A stretch of DNA of 64,000 nucleotides from JBFGJH01 sp041586155 (GTDB taxonomy: Bacteria > Actinomycetota > Acidimicrobiia > Spongiisociales > JAENVV01), in the NCBI GenBank assembly GCA_041586155.1, contig JBFHAT010000008.1, positions 27,131 to 91,130 on the forward strand. Reading direction: 5' to 3'. Below the pieces are notes generated by a model. The model made no database searches, had not been told where the DNA came from, and was given only the letters and a program-made list of their open reading frames with translations. Below, piece after piece: positions 16,636 through 25,612 of this stretch (position 1 is the stretch's first letter; the number at the start of each line of letters is the position of its first letter). The translations under genes were made by a program, and so were the position numbers.

Positions 16636-17541
16636 TTATTGCTGATGACTCCGCTTGAGCGTCTCCAGATCCGGCTGCGGCGAGAACGAATGGTGTGCAA
16701 GCCGTCCGGTCGTCATCTTGACGGACACGTCGAGTCCGGCTTGTGAACCCGTCCCGTGGAAGACGCCGCGTAACGGCGTCACGTCCTCGTAGTCGCGCCC
16801 GTGACCGATCTTGACGTGCCGCTCGCCGGCCTCGAGCTGGTTGGTCGGATCCAGCGCCCACCAGCCCCACCCGGGGATCTCCACTTCTACCCACGCGTGC
16901 GTCTTGACATCGATCTCGTCCGCCTCGGGCGCACCCCCGTCGGCCGAGTCGGCCGAATAGAGGTACCCGCTCACGTAGCGCGCCGAGAAGCCGACGCTGC
17001 GATAGAGCGCCAGCGCGAGATGGGCGTAGTCCTGACAGACGCCGGCCGCACTGGTGAACACTTCATCGACCGGGACTCCGACCTCGGTGACTCCGGGCAC
17101 GTAGGTCATGTGGGAGCCGACGGCACGATGTATGGCCAGAGCGGCTTCGGGGGCGGTATCCAGGCCTTCCACCGCTCTCTGGGCCATCGCCGCGATCGGC
17201 TCGTTCCACTGGACGTGTGGCGAGGGCACCCCAAACTCGTTCCACTCTCCGTTGGGCGAGGGCAGCGGGGTGGGGGGCGGCTCTGGATGCGGCAAAGTCT
17301 GGACGCTGGCCGTCGCCACCACCGACAGCCGGGTGTGAAGCTTGTTGATCCCGAACGCGTCGACTCTCGTCCCCCAATAGTCGATGTACGACGTGAGAGA
17401 GGACGGCGGGTCGACTTCGACCCGATAGGAGATCAGCCGCTGGTATTCGTTCGTTGCCGGGCACGCACGTAGCAGGTTCTGGCTGTCGGCCACCGGCGCG
17501 TCGTAGGTGAAGCTCGACTGGTAGCGGAGGTCGATGTTCAT
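16636..17541 (-). CDS. Transglutaminase-like cysteine peptidase
   Basis: A 301-residue protein with an N-terminal beta-sandwich (LRYQSSFTYDAPVADSQNLLR) and a transglutaminase core. The catalytic triad is visible as Cys in SAAGVCQDYAHLAL, His in DVKTHAWVEV and Asp in ALDPTNQ. It belongs to the COG1305 group that travels with alpha-E and circularly permuted ATP-grasp genes. These cassettes were proposed by comparative genomics to make and trim a small peptide. Its ATG overlaps the alpha-E stop (ATGA), which shows coupling. Confidence 0.9.
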   Translation of the reverse strand: MNIDLRYQSSFTYDAPVADSQNLLRACPATNEYQRLISYRVEVDPPSSLTSYIDYWGTRVDAFGINKLHTRLSVVATASVQTLPHPEPPPTPLPSPNGEWNEFGVPSPHVQWNEPIAAMAQRAVEGLDTAPEAALAIHRAVGSHMTYVPGVTEVGVPVDEVFTSAAGVCQDYAHLALALYRSVGFSARYVSGYLYSADSADGGAPEADEIDVKTHAWVEVEIPGWGWWALDPTNQLEAGERHVKIGHGRDYEDVTPLRGVFHGTGSQAGLDVSVKMTTGRLAHHSFSPQPDLETLKRSHQQ

Positions 17542-18470
17542 ACGGCCTGATAGGAGCTCAGCGGCTCCCCGCCCGTCTCGAACAGGTCGCGATGGAGCGT
17601 CTCGCTGGCGTGGCGGATGCCCTCCTGCAACTCCTCGAGCATCGTTTCGAGCGCAGGATCGGCCACACCCGGAACCTCGACGAACTGGAGCCAGGCTCGA
17701 ACCCGGCCCAGCCGGCGCGGCGCTTTGGCGAGTCCGTCGGAAGGAAGGGCCGCCGCGAGCTGCTGCTCGGCGCTGCGCAGACAGAACAGCACCCCGCATG
17801 GCACGTCATCGGCAGTCAACAGCCACGACACCGCCTCGTCGCTGGTCCCGGCCGCCCCGTAGCGGTCAGTGAACGGTTGAAAACCCGATGTCGACCTGAG
17901 CACCCTCTCCCACGTCTCGAAGGTGTGCGCCTGTCGGACACGCTGCACGTCGATCAGCCGGCACGTCATCTCTGCGCGTTCGAGGAGACGGCCGGCGATC
18001 AGAAATCGGAAGCCGTCGGTGCGAGCCATCCGGTCGGTGATCGTTCCCGAGACGATGTGGGAGTGGACCTTGAGCTGGTCGCTGAACTCCCAGAACGTCG
18101 CCCCCGACGGCTCGGAGCCGGCCACGAGTCGGTGAAAGCGGTTGACGGCCTCGAGAAGCTCGACGGGCGCGACGTCCCGCACGTTGAGGAGGTTGGTCCG
18201 TGCGTTCGCCAGCGCAGTGATGATCGACGACGGGTTGCGCCGGTCCGAGATCAGGAAACGCAGAACATCCTCCGCCACGAATTCGTGGTCGACGTCGAAC
18301 TCCTCGGTCAGGTACAGCGCCTCGATGAGATCCGCCCACGCTCGCTGTCGGGCGACATTGGAGTCCTCGAGCTGCCGTTGATAGGTCACATCGAGCATGC
18401 GGGAGGTGGCAGTGACACGCTCGATGTACCGACCCACCCAGAACAGGCTCTCCGCGTGACGCGACAACAT
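17538..18470 (-). CDS. Alpha-E domain protein (DUF403)
   Basis: An all-helical 310-residue protein of the alpha-E (COG2307) family: MLSRHAESLFWVGRYIERV at the N terminus, then TFWEFSDQLKVHSHIVSGTI and FLIAGRLLERAEMTCRLIDV. Alpha-E proteins have no solved enzymatic role and nearly always sit beside a COG2308 ATP-grasp enzyme and a transglutaminase. Here it is joined to the ATP-grasp gene by a one-base overlap (TGATG) and to the transglutaminase by ATGA, so the three are made as a unit. Confidence 0.88.
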   Translation of the reverse strand: MLSRHAESLFWVGRYIERVTATSRMLDVTYQRQLEDSNVARQRAWADLIEALYLTEEFDVDHEFVAEDVLRFLISDRRNPSSIITALANARTNLLNVRDVAPVELLEAVNRFHRLVAGSEPSGATFWEFSDQLKVHSHIVSGTITDRMARTDGFRFLIAGRLLERAEMTCRLIDVQRVRQAHTFETWERVLRSTSGFQPFTDRYGAAGTSDEAVSWLLTADDVPCGVLFCLRSAEQQLAAALPSDGLAKAPRRLGRVRAWLQFVEVPGVADPALETMLEELQEGIRHASETLHRDLFETGGEPLSSYQAV

Positions 18471-19912
18471 CAGCTCGACGGCTCCAGCACCCAGGTGTCT
18501 TTCGAACCGCCGCCCTGTGACGAGTTGACGATCATCGACCCTTCCCTCATGGCGACCCGAGTCAAACCTCCCGGCAAGACACGCACGCCGTTGCCGCCGA
18601 CGACGACAAAGGGGCGCAGGTCCAGCCGGCGCGGCGCCAGGACACCGTCGGAATAGCTGGGGTGTGTCGACAACTGCACCAGTTCTTGAGCGATGTATCC
18701 ACGTGGGTTGCTGAAGATGCGGGTCCGGATGTCCTGCAGTTCCTCGGCGGTGGCTTGCGGGCCGATGACAATTCCGTAGCCACCGGCGTCGGCGACCGGT
18801 TTGATGACCAGCTCGTCGAGGCGCGACGCTACCTCCGCCCGATGTTGGTCGTCCCACAAGAGGTAGGTGGTGACGTTGGGGATGATCGGTTCTTCACCCA
18901 GGTAGTGCCGGATGAAGTCGGACACATAGGCGTACACCGCCTTGTCGTCGGCCACCCCATTGCCCACCGCGTTGGCCAGCGCCACCGTTCCTTGCCTCAC
19001 AGCAGACATGAGCCCGGGCACGCCGAGCACCGACGACCGTTCGAAAACGACCGGGTCGAGAAAGGCGTCATCGATGCGGCGATAGATGACATGTACTTGT
19101 TGCGGGCCGCGGGTCGTGTGGACATACACCTTGTGGTCTTGAACGACCAGGTCGCTCCCCTCCACGAGTTCCACCCCCATCCGTCTCGCCAGGAACGAGT
19201 GCTCGAAATACGCCGAGTTGTAGACCCCAGGGGTCAACACCACCACCTTCGGGTACTCGACCTGCGGAGCCAGCGTTTCCAGCGCGGTGAGGAGCATCGC
19301 CCCGTATCCGTCCACCGGCCTGATGGAGTAGCGCTCGAACAGCAGCGGCGACGCCCGGCGCATCGCCGCGCGATTCTCGACCACATACGAGACCCCACTG
19401 GGAACCCGGAGGTTGTCCTCCAACACCCGGTAGGTGCCATCGCCGTCTCGGACGATGTCGATCCCTGCAACGACGCAGCGGGCCCCATGAGGTACTGCGA
19501 TGCCGACCGCCTCGCGCATGTATCCGGTCGAGCTCTTGACGACCCACTCGGGAATCAAGCCCTCCCGGACTGCGGTTGCGTCGCCCACGTAGAGGTCCTC
19601 GAGAAACAAGTTGAGGGCGGTGATGCGCTGGGCGACACCCCGCTCGAGCGCTGCCCACTCGTCGTGGGGAATGATGCGAGGAACCAGGTCCATCGGCCAG
19701 GTCCGCTCAACCCCTTCCTCGCCACCGTAGACGGCGAACGTGATGCCCAAGTCCCGGAACGTCGTGTCGGACAGCCGCGCCCGTTCGGCGATGTCGCTCG
19801 TCGTCAAGGCATTGAGCCTGTCGACGAGAGGGACATAGTGGGGGCGCGGCTGGCCGCCCTCGAAGACTTCACAGAACGTGCCACCGGAGTCGTATCGATC
19901 GAACAAGGCCAC
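18470..19912 (-). CDS. Circularly permuted ATP-grasp type 2 protein
   Basis: A 480-residue COG2308/DUF404-DUF407 type protein. The N terminus DRYDSGGTFCEVFE leads into a permuted ATP-grasp core with YRVLEDNLRVPSGVSYVVEN and the later ELVIKPVADAGGYGIVIG lysine-glycine loop. The family is thought to ligate amino acids or peptides with ATP (amidoligase). As first gene of the ATP-grasp/alpha-E/transglutaminase/GNAT/LppM chain it sets the transcription direction. The start is GTG 19912; the divergent MBL gene starts at 19982. Confidence 0.9.
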   Translation of the reverse strand: MALFDRYDSGGTFCEVFEGGQPRPHYVPLVDRLNALTTSDIAERARLSDTTFRDLGITFAVYGGEEGVERTWPMDLVPRIIPHDEWAALERGVAQRITALNLFLEDLYVGDATAVREGLIPEWVVKSSTGYMREAVGIAVPHGARCVVAGIDIVRDGDGTYRVLEDNLRVPSGVSYVVENRAAMRRASPLLFERYSIRPVDGYGAMLLTALETLAPQVEYPKVVVLTPGVYNSAYFEHSFLARRMGVELVEGSDLVVQDHKVYVHTTRGPQQVHVIYRRIDDAFLDPVVFERSSVLGVPGLMSAVRQGTVALANAVGNGVADDKAVYAYVSDFIRHYLGEEPIIPNVTTYLLWDDQHRAEVASRLDELVIKPVADAGGYGIVIGPQATAEELQDIRTRIFSNPRGYIAQELVQLSTHPSYSDGVLAPRRLDLRPFVVVGGNGVRVLPGGLTRVAMREGSMIVNSSQGGGSKDTWVLEPSS

Positions 19913-19969
19913 TGCGGCAGATTAGTGACCCCCGGTGGCGAGCCGGACGGCGGAATGGTCGGCGCTGAG

Positions 19970-19975
19970 TAGGGT
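19970..19975 (+). promoter_or_regulatory. -10 element of a leaderless promoter (TAGGGT)
   Basis: TAGGGT ends 6 nt before ATG 19982, and there is no purine-rich ribosome-binding site in the gap. It lies in the 69-bp divergent region shared with the ATP-grasp operon. Confidence 0.5.
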
Positions 19976-19981
19976 GGTGAC

Positions 19982-20794
19982 ATGGCCGAGCCGATCGATC
20001 GGAGGCGCTTTCTCGTACGAATGTCCAAGGGCGGCTTGGCCGTGGCGGTTCTCGGCGTTGCCGCCTGTTCAGCGGACGAACCGTCGGTCGAGACCACCGG
20101 ACCGACAACCACGCCACCAGTCGAGACCGTCGGGCCGGCAACCAGCGGACCGGTCGAGCCCACGACCACCACGGCGGCTGCCCAGACCCCAACGACAACA
20201 GAACCGACCGTTGTCGAATGGCAGAGAGTGGCGCTGGGCAACGTCTCCGCCTACCTCGTGATGCGAGCGGGAGAAGCCGCCATCGTCGACACGGGGATCC
20301 CGGGGAGTGCCGGGGCGATCGAGGCGGCGCTGACTGCGATAGGTGGGAGCTGGGACGCGGTCAGCAATGTGTTCCTCACCCACCTCCACCCCGACCACGT
20401 CGGCAGCATCGGCGCTGTGCTCGAAGCCGCCCCGGCGGCACGCGCTTTTGTAGGCGCCGCCGACATCCCCTCGATCGCTTCTCCCCGCCCGATCACTGCC
20501 GTGACCGACGGCGAACGAATCTTCGATCTCACGATGATCGCCACGCCAGGCCACACCGAAGGGCACATTTCGGTCCTCGACCCGGCGGCGTCGGTGCTGG
20601 TGGCCGGCGACGCCCTGGTCAACACGGAGGGGCTGAGCGGGTCCAACCCCCGCTTCACGGCCGACGTCGAAGCGGCGGCGGATTCTGTCCGTAAGCTGGC
20701 GTCATTCGAGTTCGACACCATCTTGTTCGGGCACGGCGATCCGATCACCGCCGGGGGCAGCAGCCGAGTTGCGGAACTCGTTGCCGGCTCGTAG
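19982..20794 (+). CDS. Tat-exported MBL-fold metallohydrolase lipoprotein
   Basis: The 270-residue protein begins with a twin-arginine type signal (DRRRFLVRMSKGGLAVAVLG) that ends in VAAC, a lipobox, so it is exported folded and lipid-anchored. A Thr/Pro-rich linker of about 45 residues follows. The metallo-beta-lactamase fold has the zinc motif THLHPDHVGS, GHTEGHIS and a C-terminal FGHGDP. Members hydrolyse esters, thioesters or lactams; the substrate is unknown. It is divergent from the ATP-grasp operon and has a leaderless-type promoter. Confidence 0.87.
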   Translation: MAEPIDRRRFLVRMSKGGLAVAVLGVAACSADEPSVETTGPTTTPPVETVGPATSGPVEPTTTTAAAQTPTTTEPTVVEWQRVALGNVSAYLVMRAGEAAIVDTGIPGSAGAIEAALTAIGGSWDAVSNVFLTHLHPDHVGSIGAVLEAAPAARAFVGAADIPSIASPRPITAVTDGERIFDLTMIATPGHTEGHISVLDPAASVLVAGDALVNTEGLSGSNPRFTADVEAAADSVRKLASFEFDTILFGHGDPITAGGSSRVAELVAGS

Positions 20795-20860
20795 CCAACT
20801 GTCGAAATGGGCGTCCTTCGATCGTCGTACTGCTGATAGGTTGACGACCGAGGAGGCACG

Positions 20861-21235
20861 ATGCCGAAATACGCAGCCCTGATCTACTCGCCCGCAGAGA
20901 ACGAGGGCACCGGGACGCCGGAGGACTTCGAGCGAATCTTCGGTGAGTACGCCGAGTTCGGCGAGGAGGCCGGCTCGGCCGGCGTGATCCTAGGAGGTGA
21001 GGCGCTCCACGACTCGCACACGGCCACGACGGTTCACGTCGCCGGCGGCGCCAAGGGCGGCGACGTGATCACCACCGACGGCCCTTTCGCCGAGACCAAG
21101 GAAGTGCTCGGCGGGTTCTACCTGCTCGAGTGCGCCGACCTCGACGAGGCCGTTCAGTGGGCGGCGCGCATCCCCGGTGCCTGGTACGGCAAGGTGGAGG
21201 TCCGGCCCGTGCTCGCGTTCGAAGAGGGTGGCTGA
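20861..21235 (+). CDS. YCII/DGPF-domain protein
   Basis: A 124-residue YCII-related (DGPF) protein: KYAALIYSPAENEG at the start and the family hallmark TTDGPFAETKEVLGGFYLLE in the middle. DGPF proteins are dimeric ferredoxin-like folds, and their genes regularly neighbour ECF42 sigma factors. Its stop overlaps the sigma factor start by 8 bp. A good GAGGAGGC ribosome-binding site precedes the ATG. Confidence 0.9.
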   Translation: MPKYAALIYSPAENEGTGTPEDFERIFGEYAEFGEEAGSAGVILGGEALHDSHTATTVHVAGGAKGGDVITTDGPFAETKEVLGGFYLLECADLDEAVQWAARIPGAWYGKVEVRPVLAFEEGG

Positions 21236-22442
21236 CCCACTAGAGGAGACCCTGAGGATCGAGGGCGGCCGTGTATTGGCCACCCTCGTTCGCATGCTCG
21301 GCGATATCGGTCAAGCGGAGGACGCACTGCAGGAAGCGGCGCTCACTGCGCTGCAACGATGGCGCAAGTCGGGCGAGCCCGACAACCCGGCGGCCTGGCT
21401 CACGACCACCGCCCGCAACAAAGCCCTCGATCGCATCCGCCGCGAACGGGCGAGGGGAGCCAAAGAGGAGGCAGCCGTGCGTCTCTTGTCGGAGCCACCC
21501 ACAGAAGAGGAGATGGGAGACGACGTCCTCCGCCTGCTGTTCACGTGTTGTCATCCGGCGCTGGCTCGGGAGGCGCAGGTCGCGCTGGCACTGCGCACGA
21601 TCTCAGGCCTCACCACCGCCGAGATCGCTCGAGCCTTCCTCGTGTCAGAACCCACGATGGGACAAAGGATCAGCCGCGCCAAGGCGAAGATCAAGAAGTC
21701 GCACATCCCCTATCGCGTCCCCGAAGAACACGAGCTGCCAACGCGCCTGGCGGGGGTGCTGGCGGTGCTGTACCTGGTCTTCACCACTGGTCACCACTCC
21801 CCCGGCGGCGAAGACGGCGCTCGCGTCGAGCTGGCTGCCGAGGCCATCCGGCTCACACGGCTTCTCAACGCGCTGATGCCGGATGAGCCGGAAGTCTGGG
21901 GACTGCTTGCGTTGATGCTCGCCACCCATGCCCGACGCACGGAGCGTTTCGATGCCGTCGGCGATCTCGTGTTGTTGGAAGATCAGGATCGGAGCCGCTG
22001 GGATCACGCCATGGCGGCAGAAGCCGCAGAGATTCTCACGCGCGGCGGCCCGCAGCCGGGTCCGTACCGGCTGCAGGCTGCGATTGCGTGCGTCCACAGC
22101 CTTGCGCCACGCTTCGAACTGACGGACTGGCACCAGATCGTGCGGCTGTACCGGTCCTTGGAGCAGATCGCCCCGACCCCCGTGGTCCGTGTCAACCGGG
22201 CCGTGGCGGAGGCATTTGCGTTTGGCCCGCGCGCCGGCCTCGATCTCCTCGACGGAATCGATGGTGTCGATGAATGGCATTTCTACTGGTCGGCCCGGGC
22301 CGAGCTTCTCTGGCGAGCCGGCGACAGGAAGGGCGCTTCCGAGCATTTTCGGCGGGCTCTGGCCTGCCCACTCAACGGCGCCGACCGCAGGCACCTTCAG
22401 CGCCGGCTTGCCGCCGTGACCGGATCGGACGCCTCCAACTGA
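21228..22442 (+). CDS. ECF42-type RNA polymerase sigma factor
   Basis: A 404-residue sigma-70 family protein. Sigma region 2 covers residues about 5-75 (GDIGQAEDALQEAALTALQRW, ARNKALDRIRRERAR) and region 4 about 100-160 (LRTISGLTTAEIARAFLVSEPTMGQRISRAK). A long C-terminal helical extension of about 230 residues with TPR-like features (YRLQAAIACVHSLA; VVRVNRAVAEA) marks the ECF42 group. In that group the extension replaces an anti-sigma factor and is needed for activity. GTG 21228 overlaps the DGPF gene stop, giving coupled expression. Confidence 0.9.
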   Translation: MADPLEETLRIEGGRVLATLVRMLGDIGQAEDALQEAALTALQRWRKSGEPDNPAAWLTTTARNKALDRIRRERARGAKEEAAVRLLSEPPTEEEMGDDVLRLLFTCCHPALAREAQVALALRTISGLTTAEIARAFLVSEPTMGQRISRAKAKIKKSHIPYRVPEEHELPTRLAGVLAVLYLVFTTGHHSPGGEDGARVELAAEAIRLTRLLNALMPDEPEVWGLLALMLATHARRTERFDAVGDLVLLEDQDRSRWDHAMAAEAAEILTRGGPQPGPYRLQAAIACVHSLAPRFELTDWHQIVRLYRSLEQIAPTPVVRVNRAVAEAFAFGPRAGLDLLDGIDGVDEWHFYWSARAELLWRAGDRKGASEHFRRALACPLNGADRRHLQRRLAAVTGSDASN

Positions 22443-22532
22443 TCGGTCGTCTTAACACCAGCGCCGCTCCGCTGCTACCGTCCGTCGTTCCGAACGGTCC
22501 AGCAAAGCGACCGCCGATCTGAAAGTAGCCCA

Positions 22533-22787
22533 ATGTCCAAGAAGCTGTACGTAGGCAACCTGCCATTTTCAACCGGATCCGAAGACCTGCGCAGGTTGTT
22601 CGCACAGTACGGAACGGTCGATGATGCGATCGTCATCTCCGATCGTGATACCGGTCGGTCCCGTGGATTCGGATTCGTCGAGATGAGCACCGCCGAAGAG
22701 GCGAACAACGCAATCGAAGGCCTCAATGGCACCGACATCGGTGGGCGCCAGGTCAACGTCAACATCGCTCGCGAACGCAGCCGCTGA
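22533..22787 (+). CDS. RRM-domain RNA-binding protein
   Basis: An 84-residue single RRM protein. RNP2 is KLYVGNLPF at the N terminus and RNP1 is RSRGFGFVEM at about residue 47. It is nearly all domain, with a short RERSR tail. Bacterial and cyanobacterial single-RRM proteins bind RNA and are often cold-induced. It stands alone, with about 90 bp upstream from the sigma factor gene, and has no close ribosome-binding site beyond AAAGTAG. Confidence 0.92.
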   Translation: MSKKLYVGNLPFSTGSEDLRRLFAQYGTVDDAIVISDRDTGRSRGFGFVEMSTAEEANNAIEGLNGTDIGGRQVNVNIARERSR

Positions 22788-22813
22788 CGATCAGTCGGGG
22801 CCGCCGAGCTGAG

Positions 22814-24268
22814 TCAGGCGGGCTGATCGCTCGTGAGGCGCATCTCGGCCGCGGATGCGATCCCGCGCACCATCTGTGGAAATACGATGGCGTGGAATGG
22901 TGTCATGGCGAACCAGTAGAGGCGGCCCCACAACCCGCGCGGCACGTAGGTCGCAGTCTGTACCAGCTTCGAGCCGGACGCCGTCGGCGACACCTCCCAC
23001 TCCAGCCAGGCCTTGCCGGGGACGCTCATCTCTGCTCTGAGGCGGAGCGCACGCCCCGGATCGATCCCGACGACACGCCAGAAGTCGAGCGCCTCCCCGG
23101 GGCGGAGCTGATCGGGGTGGCGCCTGCCTCGCCGCAGGCCCGCTCCTCCGAACAACTGGTCGATCAATCCTCGGATCTTCCATGCCCAGGCGGCTGAGTA
23201 GTACCCGCGCCCACCTCCCACACCCATGAACGCCCAGGCGACATCCTCGGGCGAGGCCGTCGTCTCGACCTCCCGCACGTCCGTGAAGATGGTTCCGAAG
23301 GCATAGTCCGGGTCGCTGGGCAGCGGATCGGATGGGTCCCAGCTGGTCGGCGTCCACCGTGTGGGAACGTCGGCGCCCTGGGTCGAGCGAATCGCCCTGC
23401 TGATGGCGGTGCGATAGCCGACCGGACGGACCGACGGCAGCAGACGCTCGATCTCGGCAGTGTCGGCGACGACCTCGGTTTGCAGGCTCGACACGAGTTG
23501 GCGGGCGATGTCTCCCGACAGGGGGGTGACGAACTGCACCCACCACGCCGAGAGCTCGAGAGGAAGGAAAGGTATCGAGATGATCAGGCGTCTGCGGAGG
23601 CCTGCCTCCTGCGCGTAGCCCTGCATCATCCCCTCGTAGGTCAGCACGTCCGCCCCCCCGACCTCGAGGATCCGGTCATAGGCTTCCGGACGACCGAGCA
23701 CGCCGATCAAGTAGGCCAGCACGTCGGCGATAGCGAGCGGCTGACACCGAGTCTGCACCCATTTCGGCGTCGTCATCACCGGAAGCACTTCGGCGAGATA
23801 GCGGATCATCTCGAAGGACAGGCTGCCGGATCCGATGATCACCGCCGCCCGCAGTTCGGTTACCGGGACCGGTCCATCCGCCAAGATCCGGCCCACTTCT
23901 TGTCGAGACCGCAGATGCCGGGAGAGGTCGCCATCGCCCAGGCCACCGAGATACACGATCTGGCCGACGTCCGATGCCGCCGTTGCGTCCGCAAGGTGGC
24001 GGGCCGCCGCCGCTTCCCGCTGATCGAACCCGCGTTCTCCCAGCGAGTGGACGAGGTAGTAGACAGCATCGCATCCGGCGATCGCCGGCGGAAGGCTGGC
24101 GGGATCCAGAAGGTCGGCGCGCCGGATCTCCACCTCCGCTCGCCACGGATACTCCTCCAACTTGGCCGGATCACGGCTCAAAGCGACAACCGAGTGGCCG
24201 GCCGTCAGCAACTCGGGAATGAGCCGACCCCCGATGTATCCACTGGCACCCAACACAGCGATCTTCAT
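22814..24268 (-). CDS. NAD(P)-binding epimerase with DUF2867 domain
   Basis: A 484-residue two-domain protein. The N-terminal Rossmann fold starts MKIAVLGASGYIGGRLIPEL (GxxGxxG) and contains DAVYYLVHSLGERGFD and YLGGLGDGD. The C-terminal about 150 residues are a DUF2867-like domain (VQTATYVPRGLWGRLYWFAM). Such proteins are atypical SDRs with unknown substrates. ATG 24268 is preferred over GTG 24274 because GAGG sits at the right spacing. The gene is 71 bp downstream of the methyltransferase, on the same strand. Confidence 0.82.
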   Translation of the reverse strand: MKIAVLGASGYIGGRLIPELLTAGHSVVALSRDPAKLEEYPWRAEVEIRRADLLDPASLPPAIAGCDAVYYLVHSLGERGFDQREAAAARHLADATAASDVGQIVYLGGLGDGDLSRHLRSRQEVGRILADGPVPVTELRAAVIIGSGSLSFEMIRYLAEVLPVMTTPKWVQTRCQPLAIADVLAYLIGVLGRPEAYDRILEVGGADVLTYEGMMQGYAQEAGLRRRLIISIPFLPLELSAWWVQFVTPLSGDIARQLVSSLQTEVVADTAEIERLLPSVRPVGYRTAISRAIRSTQGADVPTRWTPTSWDPSDPLPSDPDYAFGTIFTDVREVETTASPEDVAWAFMGVGGGRGYYSAAWAWKIRGLIDQLFGGAGLRRGRRHPDQLRPGEALDFWRVVGIDPGRALRLRAEMSVPGKAWLEWEVSPTASGSKLVQTATYVPRGLWGRLYWFAMTPFHAIVFPQMVRGIASAAEMRLTSDQPA

Positions 24269-24339
24269 TGTCACCTCGTCTGATGTACGTGCGCCGCCCT
24301 ACGGCAGACACAACAGTAGATACCCGGCTCGGCGGTCCT

Positions 24340-24900
24340 TCAATCGGAAAGCGCCGGAGTCGTGCCTGACACGATGTGGTTCTTGCCGTTCTTGGTCGCG
24401 ATGGCCCCTTCGAAGCCGGCGCGCCCGAAGGAGTCGACCAGCTGGGCAGCCCGCTCATCGTCGAGGCCGTGCGCGCCCCGCGTGCTGCGTTCGATGATGT
24501 AGAGATGCCCGCCGGGCGCAAGGACGCGGGCGGCCTCTCGCAAGCCCGCGTCGGCGTCGTTCCAGTGGTGCCACGACTGGATCGACCAGGCGACCGAGAA
24601 GGAATCGTCGTCGAACGGCAGCGCTTCCGCCGTCCCTGTGGCGAAGGTGACGTTGGAGATCCCGGCCGAACGGGCCCGGGCGATCTCGGTCATCTTGGGC
24701 GATGCGTCCACACCTGAGGCCTTGTCGACCAAGGAAGCTGCCGCTCGTACTGCAGCCCCCGGGCCACAGCCAATGTCGAGGGCTCGGTCACTCGAGGCGA
24801 GCGGAACGAGGAAGCTGATCCGACGGTTGGTCATGGGATTGCGGTTGAACAGCGAATAGACGACTGCTCGCCAGCGGGACCATGGCTCCTCGTGCGACAT
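24340..24900 (-). CDS. Class I SAM-dependent methyltransferase
   Basis: A 186-residue methyltransferase_11-type protein. Motif I is ALDIGCGPGAAVRAAA at about residues 39-54, the acidic loop is SGVDASPKM, and motif IV/post-I is ALPFDDDSFSVAWSIQSWHHW. It transfers methyl to an unknown small molecule. The ATG at 24900 has GACAAT 6 nt before it and no Shine-Dalgarno sequence, suggesting a leaderless message. It is followed by the DUF2867 gene. Confidence 0.88.
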   Translation of the reverse strand: MSHEEPWSRWRAVVYSLFNRNPMTNRRISFLVPLASSDRALDIGCGPGAAVRAAASLVDKASGVDASPKMTEIARARSAGISNVTFATGTAEALPFDDDSFSVAWSIQSWHHWNDADAGLREAARVLAPGGHLYIIERSTRGAHGLDDERAAQLVDSFGRAGFEGAIATKNGKNHIVSGTTPALSD

Positions 24901-24906
24901 CGTTGC

Positions 24907-24912
24907 ATTGTC
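24907..24912 (-). promoter_or_regulatory. -10 element of a leaderless promoter (GACAAT)
   Basis: On the minus strand GACAAT is separated by 6 nt (GCAACG) from ATG 24900. It lies in the 90-bp divergent gap shared with the small lipoprotein gene at 24991. Confidence 0.4.
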
Positions 24913-24990
24913 GCGGCTCCCAACCGTCTTCGCCGGTTTGGGAGGCGCCGCATGCGGGTAGCGCCCTGTTCTCAGCGACAAGGAGGACCC

Positions 24991-25182
24991 ATGAAAGTCC
25001 GTCAGGCTGTCGCAGCAGGCCTCATCGCTGCGATGCCATTCACCCTCACCGCCTGCGCCGACGAGGACGGCGACGGCGCGACGACCGACGAGGAAGTCAA
25101 CCAGGTCGACGAGGTCATCGAAGATCTCGCCAGCACCCTCGAAACCGAGATCGAACAGGGAACTGAGGAGGTCGCAGAATGA
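24991..25182 (+). CDS. Small acidic exported protein
   Basis: A 63-residue protein. MKVRQAVAAGLIAAMPFTLTAC is a lipoprotein-type signal with a C at residue 22, and the mature 41 residues are almost entirely acidic (DEDGDG, TDEEVNQVDEVIEDL). It has a textbook AGGAGGA ribosome-binding site at 24981-24987. The last four bases overlap the CBS gene start (ATGA). No known family is recognised. Confidence 0.7.
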   Translation: MKVRQAVAAGLIAAMPFTLTACADEDGDGATTDEEVNQVDEVIEDLASTLETEIEQGTEEVAE

Positions 25183-25595
25183 CCAAGGTACGAGAAGTCA
25201 TGACCCACGGGGTCGCGGTGATCGACGAAGGAGACACGGTCGCCACGGCTGCCAGGTTGATGCGCGACCATGGGATCGGCGATGTCGTCGTGACGGCCCA
25301 CGAGAAGGCCACGGGAATCCTCACCGATCGCGACGTCACGATTCGCGCTGTCGCCGAGGGGCTGGATCCCGCCTCTACCTCTGTGGGGGACGTGGCCACG
25401 CATGATTTGGTGACGGTCGAGGCAGACGCCGACCTGAGCGACGCCGAGGCGCTGATGCGGCGCCACGACATCAGGCGTCTGCCGGTGGTCGAGGATGGCT
25501 TCGCCGTCGGCTTCTTGACGCTTGGCGACCTGGCGATCGCCGAGAAGCCGGCGTCGGTGCTGGGCGAGATCAGCGCGGCGCCCGACGACTTCTGA
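25179..25595 (+). CDS. Twin CBS-domain protein
   Basis: A 138-residue protein consisting of a Bateman module: CBS1 (VREVMTHGVAVIDEGDTVA ... GILTDRDVTIR) and CBS2 (VGDVATHDLVTVEADADLSD ... RRLPVVEDGFAVGFLTLGDL). Stand-alone CBS pairs bind adenine nucleotides and act as energy or stress sensors. It is coupled to the small lipoprotein gene by an ATGA overlap, an unusual partner. Confidence 0.92.
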   Translation: MTKVREVMTHGVAVIDEGDTVATAARLMRDHGIGDVVVTAHEKATGILTDRDVTIRAVAEGLDPASTSVGDVATHDLVTVEADADLSDAEALMRRHDIRRLPVVEDGFAVGFLTLGDLAIAEKPASVLGEISAAPDDF

Positions 25596-25612
25596 ACCGA
25601 CGCCTCACTCGA

